Source: an uncultured Elioraea sp. (lineage in GTDB: Bacteria > Pseudomonadota > Alphaproteobacteria > Acetobacterales > Acetobacteraceae). Taken from it: 47,686 bases of DNA. The stretch spans positions 1-47,686 of the forward strand of contig CALFVI010000031.1 of NCBI GenBank assembly GCA_937928775.1, written 5' to 3'. The translations under genes were made by a program, and so were the position numbers. Shown here in pieces: positions 8,270 to 16,408 of the stretch. A model generated the notes under the pieces. That model saw only the letters and a program-made list of their open reading frames with translations. It was not told where the DNA came from and did no database searches. Within the stretch, counting starts at the first letter, position 1, and every line of letters begins with the position of its first letter.

Positions 8270-9208
8270 TCAGCCGCCGCCCAAGCGCGCGCGCACGCGT
8301 GCGAGGTTCGCCTTCGCCTCCTCCACCCCCAAAGCCGCCGCCCGTTCATAGGCGGCGGCCGCCTCCGCCAGCTTGCCGATGGTTTCCAGGCATTGCCCGT
8401 GGCGCACATGCCCGGGGCCGAACGCGGGTGCGCGGTGCACGACCATCTCGAAGTCGCCGACAGCACGGTTGCACTCACCGAGGTGCTGGCGCGCGAGGCC
8501 GCGGTTGAACCGCGCTGCCAAATCGTTCGCATCGATGGCAAGCGCCTGGTCGAAATCGGCGATGGCGCGCACCACGTTGCCCCCTCGCGCGTAGAGAACC
8601 CCGCGATTGACATAGGCCCGGACGTGGCGGTCGTCGCCGACGATGGCCATAGTGTAGTCCTCAATCGCGGCGTCGTTCAGCCCGAGCCGCTCATGCACCA
8701 AGCCGCGATTGTAGTAAGCCTCGGGGTAGATCGGACGTAGCGCAATTGCTTGGGTGAAATCCGCTGCTGCCTGCCCATACTGTTCGAGCTGCGCGTGCTG
8801 AATGCCGCGGTTGAAATGTGCTTCCGCCAAGTCGGGCTTGAGCGAGAGGGCACGGGTGTAGTCCATGATCGCTTCGCGCCGACGACCGAGTTCGCCCTGC
8901 GCCACGCCGCGATTGTAGAAGACGAGGGCCTCGTCCGGAGCAAGCTCAGCCAGGCGGTCGAAATCGGCCACCGCCTCCTCGAACCGTTTCAGCAGCACGA
9001 AGCCATTGCCGCGGAAGAACAGGGCGGCTGCCTGCTGCTCCTTGGGCAGGCCCTGATCGAGCAGGCGGGTGCAGTCCGCAACCATGGCAGCAGGCTCCTC
9101 TCCTGCGCGGCAGCGATGCTGCTCTTGCGCCGCAACCGAGCCGGCGCCGACGGCAACGATGCCGGCAGCCACCGCCACCCATCGGGCCTTGCGCATCATG
9201 GTTGTCAC
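8270..9208 (-). CDS. Exported TPR-repeat protein
   Basis: A 312-residue protein with an N-terminal signal peptide (ARWVAVAAGIVAVGAGSVAAQ, cleavage after about residue 28) followed by about six or seven tetratricopeptide repeats. Repeat units such as ALVFYNRGVAQGELGRRREA, AEAHFNRGIQHAQLEQYGQA and PEAYYNRGLVHERLGLNDAA recur at 34-residue spacing, with N-R-G at the typical turn positions. Cysteines early (HRC, DCTR) and late (LGECN, GQC) could form disulfides in the periplasm. TPR domains serve protein-protein contacts; no partner is evident. The start is GTG at 9208 or ATG at 9199/9196, with a GGAGAGGGCAAGG purine run just upstream. It appears to be a single-gene unit. Confidence 0.85.
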   Translation of the reverse strand: MTTMMRKARWVAVAAGIVAVGAGSVAAQEQHRCRAGEEPAAMVADCTRLLDQGLPKEQQAAALFFRGNGFVLLKRFEEAVADFDRLAELAPDEALVFYNRGVAQGELGRRREAIMDYTRALSLKPDLAEAHFNRGIQHAQLEQYGQAAADFTQAIALRPIYPEAYYNRGLVHERLGLNDAAIEDYTMAIVGDDRHVRAYVNRGVLYARGGNVVRAIADFDQALAIDANDLAARFNRGLARQHLGECNRAVGDFEMVVHRAPAFGPGHVRHGQCLETIGKLAEAAAAYERAAALGVEEAKANLARVRARLGGG

Positions 9209-9472
9209 CCTTGCCCTCTCCTCTCGCTCCGGTAGCGCTAGCAGAGAGTCGCAGGGAACGCCATCAACCGTTCAGTGACCGTGCCAGCGAGAAGGTCCAC
9301 CAAGGCGAGACCCAGCACCGCTCGGACGGAGGGTTTTGGCGGGTCACGGAGCGCCCTCAGCTCGAACTTGAGGGGTAGGTGGGTGAAGCGGGCCGAGACC
9401 CCAGCTGGGACGGTTGCGCAAAGCCACGCTTCAAAGGCGCAGCCGTCAACGCGCGCGATATGCTCCCCCGGG

Positions 9473-10186
9473 CTAGGAGGCCGCGAGGCCCATCTGCCAG
9501 AAGCGCGCCTCCAGACGGCAGGCGGCATCGAAGCTGCGCACGAGCTCCTCCCATCGTGCCTCGGCCCCGCGCGCAGCACCAAGACGGTCCAGCCGGGCAA
9601 TCGCCGCCTCGGCCACGCCCCGGAATTCCGCCCCCGAGTACATCTCGAACCAGGCGCGATAGGGGTTGCCCTCGACCTTCAGCGCAGGGTCGCGCGCCAT
9701 CCGGGCCCCGATCTCGGCATAGCCGATGACGCAGGGCGCGAGCGCCACTTCGAGGTCAAGCACGTCGCCCGCCAGGCCCCGCTCCAGAACATAGCGGGTG
9801 TAGGCCATGGTTTCCTCGGCCTCCGGCTCACGCTCCATCGCCGCCTTGTCGATGCCCCAGGTGGCGCAGTAGGCGACATGGAGCTTCATCTCGTGGTCGA
9901 TGAGCGCGTGCAGAGTCGCTGCCGCCTCGCGAATGTCGGCGACATGCGCGTGCTTGAAGGCGGCCAGCGCATAGGCGCGGGCGAAGTGGATGAGAAACAG
10001 ATAGTCCTGCGTGAGGTAGCGGCGGAACGCGGGCTCAGGAAGCGACCCGTCGGTCAAGCCCCGCACGAAGGGGTGGGCGACATAGGCTTCCCAAGAGGGC
10101 CGGGTGGCGTCGCGCAGGCGAGCAAACAGACTGCCCGGTGCCGCGATGGCATCGCGCACATCAGCGGCCGTCCCCCCTTCCGCCAT
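9473..10186 (-). CDS. tenA: TenA family thiaminase II / aminopyrimidine aminohydrolase
   Basis: A 237-residue all-helical enzyme of the heme-oxygenase-like fold. Family enzymes hydrolyse 5-aminomethyl-HMP from degraded thiamine to HMP for salvage. Expected catalytic features are visible: FRRYLTQDYLFL at about 54-65, C152 in APCVIGYAEIG (the Cys135 position of Bacillus subtilis TenA), NPYRAWFEMYSGAEF, and a glutamate near the C-terminus in CRLEARFWQMG. It lies 31 nt after the ferredoxin stop, so it is probably the last cistron of the cysE-iscR-desulfurase run. Thiamine thiazole synthesis needs cysteine-derived sulfur, which gives a plausible but unproved reason for the placement. Confidence 0.88.
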   Translation of the reverse strand: MAEGGTAADVRDAIAAPGSLFARLRDATRPSWEAYVAHPFVRGLTDGSLPEPAFRRYLTQDYLFLIHFARAYALAAFKHAHVADIREAAATLHALIDHEMKLHVAYCATWGIDKAAMEREPEAEETMAYTRYVLERGLAGDVLDLEVALAPCVIGYAEIGARMARDPALKVEGNPYRAWFEMYSGAEFRGVAEAAIARLDRLGAARGAEARWEELVRSFDAACRLEARFWQMGLAAS

Positions 10187-10217
10187 CGCGCCCCCTTCCC
10201 TGAACCCAAGGCTCCTG

Positions 10218-10550
10218 TCAGGACTTCATCGCGTTGCGGGTCGCCTTCGGCAGCCGCACCGTGAGCCCATCCAGCTCCTCGGTCATCACGATCTGGCAGC
10301 CCAAACGGGAGGTCTCCTCCAGGCCGAAGGCGAGGTCGAGCATGTCCTCCTCGTCTTCGGTGGGCGGTTCGAGCATGTCGAACCACTTTTTCTCCACGAT
10401 GACGTGGCAGGTGGAGCAGGCGAGCGATCCTTCGCACGCCCCCTCGATGTCGATGCCGTGGCGGTGCGCGATTTCGAGCACCGACAGCCCGAGCGGCGCA
10501 TCCACCTCCCGGCGCGTCCCGTCACGCTCGATGAAGACCATCTTGGGCAT
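10218..10550 (-). CDS. fdx: ISC-type [2Fe-2S] ferredoxin (adrenodoxin-like)
   Basis: A 110-residue soluble ferredoxin. Cluster ligands are C39, C45, C48 ([10 protein letters not shown]) and C85 (LGCQI), the C-x5-C-x2-C-xn-C pattern of adrenodoxin/putidaredoxin-type proteins. The acidic helix [21 protein letters not shown]-type segment, which docks redox partners in this family, is intact. In ISC systems this ferredoxin supplies electrons for persulfide reduction during cluster assembly. It follows the second cysteine desulfurase by 18 nt, supporting that role. The start MPKMVF at 10550 gives the normal length. Confidence 0.92.
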   Translation of the reverse strand: MPKMVFIERDGTRREVDAPLGLSVLEIAHRHGIDIEGACEGSLACSTCHVIVEKKWFDMLEPPTEDEEDMLDLAFGLEETSRLGCQIVMTEELDGLTVRLPKATRNAMKS

Positions 10551-10568
10551 AGGCAGAATCGTCCATTC

Positions 10569-11747
10569 TCAAGCGGCGGCCGCGCACGCCTCGTGGGCGG
10601 CGATCAGCGCAGCAGCGGCTGTGTCGACGTCGGCGGCGGAGGTAGTGCGGCCAAGTCCGATGCGCAAGGTGCGGCCCGCTTCCTCCGCCGAAAGCCCGAT
10701 CGCGGACAAGACGTAGGAGGGCGTGATCTCGGCCGAGGAGCAGGCCGACCCCGTGGAGAGGCAGAGCAAGGGGCAGCGGGCAATCAGATCAGAGGCGCGG
10801 GCGGCGGGAAAAGTGAGGTTGAGGTTGCCGGGAAGGCGCGCCGTAGGGTGGCCGTTCAGCCTAAGCCCCGGAATGGCCGCCGCAAGCTGCGACCACAAAC
10901 GCTCGCGCAGAGCGAGCAGCCGTTCCGCCTCCTCGGCCAATTCCGCGCGGGCGATCCGCGCCGCCTCGCCGAAGCCGACGATCAGGGCGGCAGGCAGCGT
11001 GCCCGAGCGAAGCCCACGCTCCTGCCCGCCGCCCGAGAACAGAGGGAGCAGGCGCACCCGCGGACGCCGACGCACATAGAGGGCGCCCACACCTTTCGGC
11101 CCATACATCTTGTGGGCGGAGACCGAGACGAGATCGACCCCAATCGCCTCCACATCGAGCGGGATCTTCCCCGCGGCCTGGGCGGCATCGGTGTGGAACA
11201 GCGCACCCACCCGTTTTGCGATCGGCACCAGGGTGGCAAGGTCCTGCACGACGCCGATCTCGTTGTTCGCCGCCATCACCGAGACGAGCAAGGTGCGTTC
11301 GTCGACCGCGCCCTCCAGCACCCCGGGGTCGAGGAGCCCGTCGGGACGCACGGGCAGGATGACCGGCTCGAACCCCTCGGCGGCGAGGTCGCGCACGCTC
11401 TCCAGCACGCATTTATGCTCGGTAGCGACGGTGACGATCCGCGACCGTGGCGAGCCTTGGGAGCGCGCGAAGCGGGCTGCCCCCTTGATCGCCAGATTGT
11501 TCGCCTCCGTTGCGCCCGAGGTGAAGACGATCTCGCGCGCCTCGGCCCCGATCAGAGCCGCAACCTCGGCGCGCGCCCTCTCGACCGCCGCTTCCGCCTC
11601 GCGCCCGAGCGCGTGTTCCACCGAGTGCGGGTTGCCAAACCGGTCGGAAAACCAGGGCAGCATCGCGGCCACCACGCGCGCATCGCACGGGGTGGTGGCG
11701 TGATGATCAAGATAGAGCGGTGTTGGCGGCGCAATGGGCGCGTGCAT
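10569..11747 (-). CDS. Cysteine desulfurase (class I NifS/IscS-like), second of a tandem pair
   Basis: A 392-residue PLP enzyme converting cysteine to alanine with formation of an enzyme persulfide. It begins with the hallmark YLDHHATTP, has the cofactor lysine K213 in SAHKMYGPKG, the substrate loop GGGQERGLRSGT, and the catalytic C336 in GSACSSAE. The ATG at 11747 is preferred to upstream starts because it places YLDHHATTP at the usual position and lies 16 nt after the preceding stop. It and its upstream neighbour belong to the same family but differ widely, so the pair is not a recent duplication. It sits before fdx in a run headed by cysE and iscR. Confidence 0.93.
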   Translation of the reverse strand: MHAPIAPPTPLYLDHHATTPCDARVVAAMLPWFSDRFGNPHSVEHALGREAEAAVERARAEVAALIGAEAREIVFTSGATEANNLAIKGAARFARSQGSPRSRIVTVATEHKCVLESVRDLAAEGFEPVILPVRPDGLLDPGVLEGAVDERTLLVSVMAANNEIGVVQDLATLVPIAKRVGALFHTDAAQAAGKIPLDVEAIGVDLVSVSAHKMYGPKGVGALYVRRRPRVRLLPLFSGGGQERGLRSGTLPAALIVGFGEAARIARAELAEEAERLLALRERLWSQLAAAIPGLRLNGHPTARLPGNLNLTFPAARASDLIARCPLLCLSTGSACSSAEITPSYVLSAIGLSAEEAGRTLRIGLGRTTSAADVDTAAAALIAAHEACAAAA

Positions 11748-11763
11748 AGCCAACAATGTCGCG

Positions 11764-12912
11764 TCAGGCCGGGATGGGTTCAACCGCCCGCTGAGCGAGC
11801 CGCGCGACCATGGCCGCGTAGGCGTCGAGGAAGCGGGTGGGCGCATCGTCGCTTACGTTCCAGGGCAGGCTGACGCGAATGGCGGAGTTGGCCAGGGCGC
11901 CGAGCCCCATCGCCCGCAGCACGTGGCTCTCCGCCACCTTGCCCGAGGAGCAGGCCGAGCCAGCGGAGACGCACACGCCGGCGAGGTCGAGCGCCATCAC
12001 CTGGGTCGCTGCCGCCACACCCGGAAGGGCCAGGCATACAGTGTTGGGAAGTCGCGGAGCGTGCTCGGCAACGATGACCGCCTGGCGCACACGCTCGCGC
12101 ACACCAAGCTCGATCGCTCGACGCAAGCTGATCAGACGCTCCGCTCCCCCAGCCGCACGCCATGCCTCTGCCGCCTCCAGCGCCGCCGCGAAGCCCGCGA
12201 TCGCCGGCAGGGCCTCGGTGCCGCTGCGAAGCCCCCGCTCCTGCCCGCCGCCGCGGATCAACGCACCCGGCCACCAGCCCGTGGGCAGCACGAGCGCGCC
12301 CGCCCCCTTCGGTCCGCCCGCCTTGTGGGCAGAGAGAACGACCGAGGCCGCCCCGCAGCCTGCAAGCTCGGCTACGGGCAGCCGCCCCGGCGCCTGCGCC
12401 GAATCGACGTGAAGCAGGGCGCCGAACGCGCGGCAAATCGCCGCGACCTCGGCAAGCGGCTGGATCACCCCCGTCTCGTTGTTCGCCGCCATCACCGCCA
12501 CCAAGGCCGGGCGCGGGTCGGCGGCAAGGGCAGAGGACAGCGCGTCCACATCGATCATCCCCGCTGCCGTCACCGGTACGACCTCGATCCCCGCCACGGC
12601 CCGCAGCACGGAGTCGTGCTCGACTGTGGAGGCGAGGATGCGGCGGCCCTCGCGTGCTGCGCCGGCAAGGGCAATTGCGTTCGCCTCCGTCGCGCCGGAC
12701 GTGAAGAAGACGGCAGCTGGCGCCACCCCGAGCAGTGCGGCGACCCGCTCGCGCGCGTCTTCGAGCACCCGTCGCGCGGCACGGCCCAACGCGTGCACGG
12801 ACGAGGGGTTGCCGACGAGGTCGAGCGCCCCTATCGCCGCTCGGCGTGCCTCAGGCCGAAGCGGCTCGGTGGCATTGGCGTCAAGATCAAGAGGCGCGCT
12901 CACTACGGCCAA
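11764..12912 (-). CDS. Cysteine desulfurase family protein, first of a tandem pair
   Basis: A 382-residue NifS-family aminotransferase-fold protein. It has DLDANATEPLRP at the start (where the family usually has YLDNAATT), TSGATEAN, the H-D-A-Q region as HVDSAQAPG, PLP lysine K197 in SAHKAGGPKG, the RGGGQERGLRSGT loop, and a catalytic cysteine C321 in SAGSACSSGKV. It is therefore probably active, although the lysine loop (AGG instead of the common MYG/FYG) and N-terminal motif are diverged. It starts 6 nt after iscR. Two desulfurases in tandem could serve different acceptors, for instance Fe-S clusters versus tRNA or thiazole sulfur. Confidence 0.88.
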   Translation of the reverse strand: MAVVSAPLDLDANATEPLRPEARRAAIGALDLVGNPSSVHALGRAARRVLEDARERVAALLGVAPAAVFFTSGATEANAIALAGAAREGRRILASTVEHDSVLRAVAGIEVVPVTAAGMIDVDALSSALAADPRPALVAVMAANNETGVIQPLAEVAAICRAFGALLHVDSAQAPGRLPVAELAGCGAASVVLSAHKAGGPKGAGALVLPTGWWPGALIRGGGQERGLRSGTEALPAIAGFAAALEAAEAWRAAGGAERLISLRRAIELGVRERVRQAVIVAEHAPRLPNTVCLALPGVAAATQVMALDLAGVCVSAGSACSSGKVAESHVLRAMGLGALANSAIRVSLPWNVSDDAPTRFLDAYAAMVARLAQRAVEPIPA

Positions 12913-12918
12913 TCCCGC

Positions 12919-13431
12919 CTATTCGGCGGCAAGGTCACGCTCCTCGCCGTCCACCTGGGGCCCCTGCACCTGGCGCAGCTTGGCGTGCAAGAGCCCCGCC
13001 CGGCCTAGCACCCGCTTTTTGACCACGTCCTCAAGCGAGACCGAGGCGAGGAACAGGTGGATCTGGTTGCCGAGTTCCTCCCACAGGTCGTGCGTGAGGC
13101 AGCGGGCCCGCCCGCCAAGGCAGCCCTTTGGGCTGCCGACCGTGCAGCGGGTGGCGCGAATCGGTTCGTCGGCGGCGAGGATGATGTCGGAAATCCGCGT
13201 CTCCGAGGGCGCGAAGGCGAGCCGGTAGCCACCACCCGGACCGCGCACCGAGGTGACGAGGCCGGCGCGGCGAAGCCGACCGAACAGCTGCTCCAGGTAG
13301 GAGAGGGAAAGCCCCTGGCGGGCAGCGATCTCGGCGAGCGTGACTGGGCGAGAGTCCGCGTCGGCAAGCGTGCGCGCAGCCAGTTCCGCCATCGCCATCA
13401 CCGCGTACCGGCCGCGGGTGGTCAAACGCAT
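12919..13431 (-). CDS. iscR: Rrf2-family Fe-S cluster regulator IscR
   Basis: A 170-residue regulator with an N-terminal winged helix: MRLTTRGRYAVMAMAELA, recognition helix LSLSYLEQLFGRLRRAGLV, and wing GPGGGYRLA. The [2Fe-2S] ligands are C96, C104 and C111 with H114 in CLTHDLW; the C-x7-C-x6-C spacing is the alphaproteobacterial form. IscR normally binds its own operon promoter and represses it when holding a cluster. It lies between cysE (5 nt upstream) and the first desulfurase (6 nt downstream), so autoregulation would act at the cysE promoter. The C-terminus continues about 30 residues past the core. Confidence 0.93.
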   Translation of the reverse strand: MRLTTRGRYAVMAMAELAARTLADADSRPVTLAEIAARQGLSLSYLEQLFGRLRRAGLVTSVRGPGGGYRLAFAPSETRISDIILAADEPIRATRCTVGSPKGCLGGRARCLTHDLWEELGNQIHLFLASVSLEDVVKKRVLGRAGLLHAKLRQVQGPQVDGEERDLAAE

Positions 13432-13436
13432 CGGTC

Positions 13437-14117
13437 CTACCCTTTCGGCTTCGGCGCGACGAGGCGGTCGCGCTCCGCTTCCAAAGCCGCCAAGCGAGCG
13501 GACAGGGCTGCGATCTCCGCCCGCAAAGCCTCGATCGCCCGCACGCCGGGGTCAAGCCCCTCGTCGCATGGCGTGCCATAAAGAAGAAGGTCTGCCCCTG
13601 TCGGATGACGGTCGACCGGCCGCGCCGGAATGCCGACCACGGTCTGCCCTGGCGCGACATCTGACAGGACGACCGCATTCGCCCCGATCCGCGCCCCGTC
13701 GCCGATGGTGATCGGGCCGAGCACCTTGGCTCCGGCGCCCACAATCACGTTGTTGCCGATGGTCGGGTGCCGCTTGCCGCCGACGAGAGACGTCCCTCCC
13801 AGGGTGACCTGATGGTACAGGAGCACATCATCGCCGATTTCCGCCGTCTCCCCGATCACGATGCCATCGCCGTGATCGATGACCAGCCGTCGCCCGATTC
13901 GCGCCGCCGGATGAATTTCGATCCCGGTCAGTATTCGGCCGAGATGGGCCAGCATCCGCGCCGGCAGGCGCAACCCCCACCGCCACAGCCGGTGCGCGAG
14001 TCGATGCAACGCCAGCGCGTGAACGCCGGGATAGCAGAGCAGGACCTCGAGCCGGGATCTGGCGGCCGGGTCGCGGGCAAGCACCGCATCGATTCCTTCA
14101 ACCCAGCGTCCCGCCAT
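13437..14117 (-). CDS. cysE: Serine O-acetyltransferase (EpsC-type CysE)
   Basis: A 226-residue enzyme making O-acetylserine, the precursor of cysteine. A short helical N-terminal domain leads into a left-handed beta-helix built of hexapeptide repeats: [75 protein letters not shown]. The active-site histidines in DHGDG and LYHQVTLGG are present. The N-terminal domain is shorter than in E. coli CysE, as in EpsC-type enzymes. The C-terminus ends with a heptad-like helix ([20 protein letters not shown]). It is the promoter-proximal gene of the run, coupling cysteine supply to the desulfurases downstream. Confidence 0.93.
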   Translation of the reverse strand: MAGRWVEGIDAVLARDPAARSRLEVLLCYPGVHALALHRLAHRLWRWGLRLPARMLAHLGRILTGIEIHPAARIGRRLVIDHGDGIVIGETAEIGDDVLLYHQVTLGGTSLVGGKRHPTIGNNVIVGAGAKVLGPITIGDGARIGANAVVLSDVAPGQTVVGIPARPVDRHPTGADLLLYGTPCDEGLDPGVRAIEALRAEIAALSARLAALEAERDRLVAPKPKG

Positions 14118-14180
14118 GCTCAGCGCAATTCCTATGTGAATTCGGTGTGACGATCCCTATAGTATCCCATTGTCCGACGG
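14118..14180. promoter_or_regulatory. AT-rich promoter/operator candidate ahead of cysE-iscR
   Basis: The 295-nt gap between divergent cysE and the alpha/beta hydrolase contains a local AT-rich patch. It holds an inverted repeat AATTC-N6-GAATT at 14127-14142 that overlaps the cysE ribosome-binding region (AGGAAT, about 10 nt from the start), and a TATAGT/TACTAT core around 14158-14166 usable as a -10 box on either strand. This is where an IscR operator would be expected. The match to a published IscR box was not verified. The rest of the gap to 14412 shows nothing recognisable. Confidence 0.3.
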
Positions 14181-14412
14181 AGAGGCGAGCGTGTGGCGGC
14201 GGCCAGGCGAGGCCGTCACGGCGCGCTTCCGCCGGGTCTTCGTCAGGCAACGCTAGGCACTCTGCCGAAGGCCGTCAATCAAGTGCGGCGGTCGCGCGGC
14301 TGGCTAGGGCGCGCCTGAAGAGGCCAGAGGCGAAGCCGACTCGCCACCGGTGGACAGGTGTCCTGTCATGGGTTGGGGCGCAGGGGTGCCCCAGGATGGA
14401 AAGCGGAACGCG

Positions 14413-15081
14413 ATGCCCGAGGTGATGTTCCAGGGGCCCGACGGTCGGCTCGAGGCCCGCTACCACCATGCAAAGACAAGCAACCCGCCGCTCGCTCTCG
14501 TGCTGCACCCGCATCCCTTGCACGGCGGCAACATGAACAACCGTGTCGTTTACACTCTGTATCAGGTATTCCAGAAGCTCGGCTTCTCGGTGATGCGGTT
14601 TAACACCCGCGGTGTGGGCAAAAGCCAAGGCCGCTATTCGGGAGGCGAGGGAGAACTCTCCGATGCTGCCGAGGCACTCGATTGGCTGCAGCGGATCAAC
14701 CCCGGCTCGAAGACGATCTGGGTCGCCGGCTACCAGTACGGCGCCTGGCTCGGTATGCAGCTGCTGATGCGCCGGCCCGAGGTGGGCGGGTTCATCTCCG
14801 TCACCCCGCCGGCCAACCATTTCGACTTCGGTTTCCTCGCCCCCTGCCCCCAGTCGGGCCTGATCGTGACCGGAGGTAAGGATGAGATCGTACCGGAGGC
14901 CGCAGTGGCCAAGCTGGTCGCCAAGCTGAACGCCCATAAGGGCATCCGAATCGACTACCGGGTATTCGAGGACTGTGACCACTTCTTCGTCGGCCACTGC
15001 GACCGGTTGGCGGAGGCGGTTGAAGACCACCTGCTGACCGCACTCGGCCGAGACGAGCGGATGAAGCTCGCTGCCGACTGA
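14413..15081 (+). CDS. Alpha/beta hydrolase-fold protein lacking the nucleophilic serine
   Basis: A 222-residue protein with the alpha/beta hydrolase core: oxyanion segment LHPHPLHGGNMNN at about 31-43, RFNTRGVGKSQG, and the conserved family block QLLMRRPEV at 116-124 followed by FISVTPPAN. Acid and base candidates are D157 (GGKDEIVPE) and H190 (CDHFFVGH). The nucleophile elbow reads G-Y-Q-Y-G (106-110) with glutamine CAG at 14734-14736 where relatives, as I recall them, have GFSFG. It is therefore either a non-hydrolytic member or uses another mechanism. The start at 14413 (MPEVMFQGPDGR) fits the family N-terminus. Genes of this type often lie beside iscR/suf genes in Rhodospirillales, as here. 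Confidence 0.85.
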   Translation: MPEVMFQGPDGRLEARYHHAKTSNPPLALVLHPHPLHGGNMNNRVVYTLYQVFQKLGFSVMRFNTRGVGKSQGRYSGGEGELSDAAEALDWLQRINPGSKTIWVAGYQYGAWLGMQLLMRRPEVGGFISVTPPANHFDFGFLAPCPQSGLIVTGGKDEIVPEAAVAKLVAKLNAHKGIRIDYRVFEDCDHFFVGHCDRLAEAVEDHLLTALGRDERMKLAAD

Positions 15082-15126
15082 CACCGACCGAGAGAGCACC
15101 AACCGAGGGGTCACCGACTGAGAGGG
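15082..15126. repeat. Three contiguous 15-nt imperfect tandem repeats
   Basis: Directly after the hydrolase stop, CACCGACCGAGAGAG (15082-15096), CACCAACCGAGGGGT (15097-15111) and CACCGACTGAGAGGG (15112-15126) follow one another without spacers. Copies 1 and 3 match at 13 of 15 positions, copies 1 and 2 at 11 of 15. The unit is a multiple of three. No function is evident; it is probably slippage in a non-coding 3' region. Confidence 0.6.
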
Positions 15127-15217
15127 AGCAGCTCCCGCCGCCGACCGATGGCTGAAAGGCTGATCAGCCGCGGACTGGCGCATGGAGCTCGGGCCGGGGG
15201 GCTGAGAGCGTGCGGGT

Positions 15218-16363
15218 TCAGCCGGGCCGAACGCGTTGGACCGATCCGGTCGGCAACACCACCCTGCCGCCCGGCATCGGCCTTGGCACACCGGTTGTCG
15301 TGGGCAGGCTGAGCGGCAGTCCCGCCAGGCTCCGCGCAGCGAGGAAGGCGAAGGCCTGCGCCTCCAGCGCGTCACCGTCCCAGCCCACGGCCTCGGCGGT
15401 CACCACCGGAGAATCGAGCGCCTGGCGCAGAGCCGCGAAAATCGCGGCATTGCGTCGCCCGCCCCCGGTGACGATCCAGACTGCGGGCGCAGCCGGCAGA
15501 TGAGGGAGGATGGCCGCGGCGGCCTGTGCTGTGAAACTGGCCAAAGTGGCCGCCCCGTCCTCGGTCGAAAGCGCCGCGAGCCCCGAGGCCGCGATCTCTG
15601 CCGCGAAGGCGAGCCGATCCAGCGATTTCGGAGGCGGGGCGAGGAAGAAGGGGTGAGCGACCAGCCGGGCCAACACGGCGGGAGCGACCCGCCCGGCAGC
15701 GGCGATTCGCCCGTCCTGATCGAAGCCCTGCCCTGTCCGCGCTGCGATCCAATCATCGAGCGGCGCGTTGCCGGGCCCGACATCGCAGGCGACAACCTCG
15801 CCCGCCGCACCGAGCCACGTCACATTCGCCACCCCACCCAGGTTGAGCACCGCCAGGGGCTTGGGCAGGTTGGCCGCCAGTGCGGCGTGGAACAGGGGAA
15901 CGAGCGGCGCCCCCTGTCCCCCCTCCGCCACGTCGGCCGCGCGAAAGTCGTGCACCACCGCGATCCCCGTCGCTTCGGCAAGCCAGCCAGCGTCGCCGAT
16001 CTGCCAGGTCAGCCGTGCCTCGGGCCGGTGCAGGATGGTCTGGCCATGGAAGCCGATCGCCGTCACGTCCTCCGCCTTCAGACCCGCGCGGCCGAGGAGG
16101 GCAAGCACCGCGTCCCGATGCCGGGCCGTCAGAGCACGTTCGATGGCGCGGAGGTCGGGGTCATCGGGGGCCAGCGCCGGCGCACGGTTCAGCAGAGCAC
16201 GCAGGCGACGACGCAGCCCCTCATCGTAGGCGAGCGTGAGCGACGGACCGAGCCTGCGGATGCACTGCCCGTCCGTCTCCACCACCGCCGCATCCACCCC
16301 ATCCAGTGAGGTGCCGCTCATCAGTCCGATGAACAGGCCCGAAGCATCAGCTTTTGTGCCCAT
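15218..16363 (-). CDS. anmK: Anhydro-N-acetylmuramic acid kinase AnmK
   Basis: A 381-residue sugar kinase of the ASKHA fold that hydrolyses and phosphorylates 1,6-anhydro-MurNAc to MurNAc-6-phosphate in peptidoglycan recycling. Motifs: [17 protein letters not shown] at the N-terminus (ATP phosphate loop), [47 protein letters not shown] (catalytic Asp region), [24 protein letters not shown], and [11 protein letters not shown]. The length matches the family (about 370). It is divergent from tyrS with only 45 nt between starts, so the two promoters must overlap. This arrangement with tyrS is common in alphaproteobacteria. Confidence 0.95.
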   Translation of the reverse strand: MGTKADASGLFIGLMSGTSLDGVDAAVVETDGQCIRRLGPSLTLAYDEGLRRRLRALLNRAPALAPDDPDLRAIERALTARHRDAVLALLGRAGLKAEDVTAIGFHGQTILHRPEARLTWQIGDAGWLAEATGIAVVHDFRAADVAEGGQGAPLVPLFHAALAANLPKPLAVLNLGGVANVTWLGAAGEVVACDVGPGNAPLDDWIAARTGQGFDQDGRIAAAGRVAPAVLARLVAHPFFLAPPPKSLDRLAFAAEIAASGLAALSTEDGAATLASFTAQAAAAILPHLPAAPAVWIVTGGGRRNAAIFAALRQALDSPVVTAEAVGWDGDALEAQAFAFLAARSLAGLPLSLPTTTGVPRPMPGGRVVLPTGSVQRVRPG

Positions 16364-16408
16364 GCCCCGACTGTGCTAGGCGCCCGCGCGCACCGCAACG
16401 GACGCACC

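Noticed and set aside
9209-9472. Minus-strand open frame across the tenA-TPR gap (ending RLMAFPATLC)
   Set aside because: Its upstream part overlaps tenA out of frame, there is no ribosome site, and no family is recognised; treated as the leader of the TPR gene.
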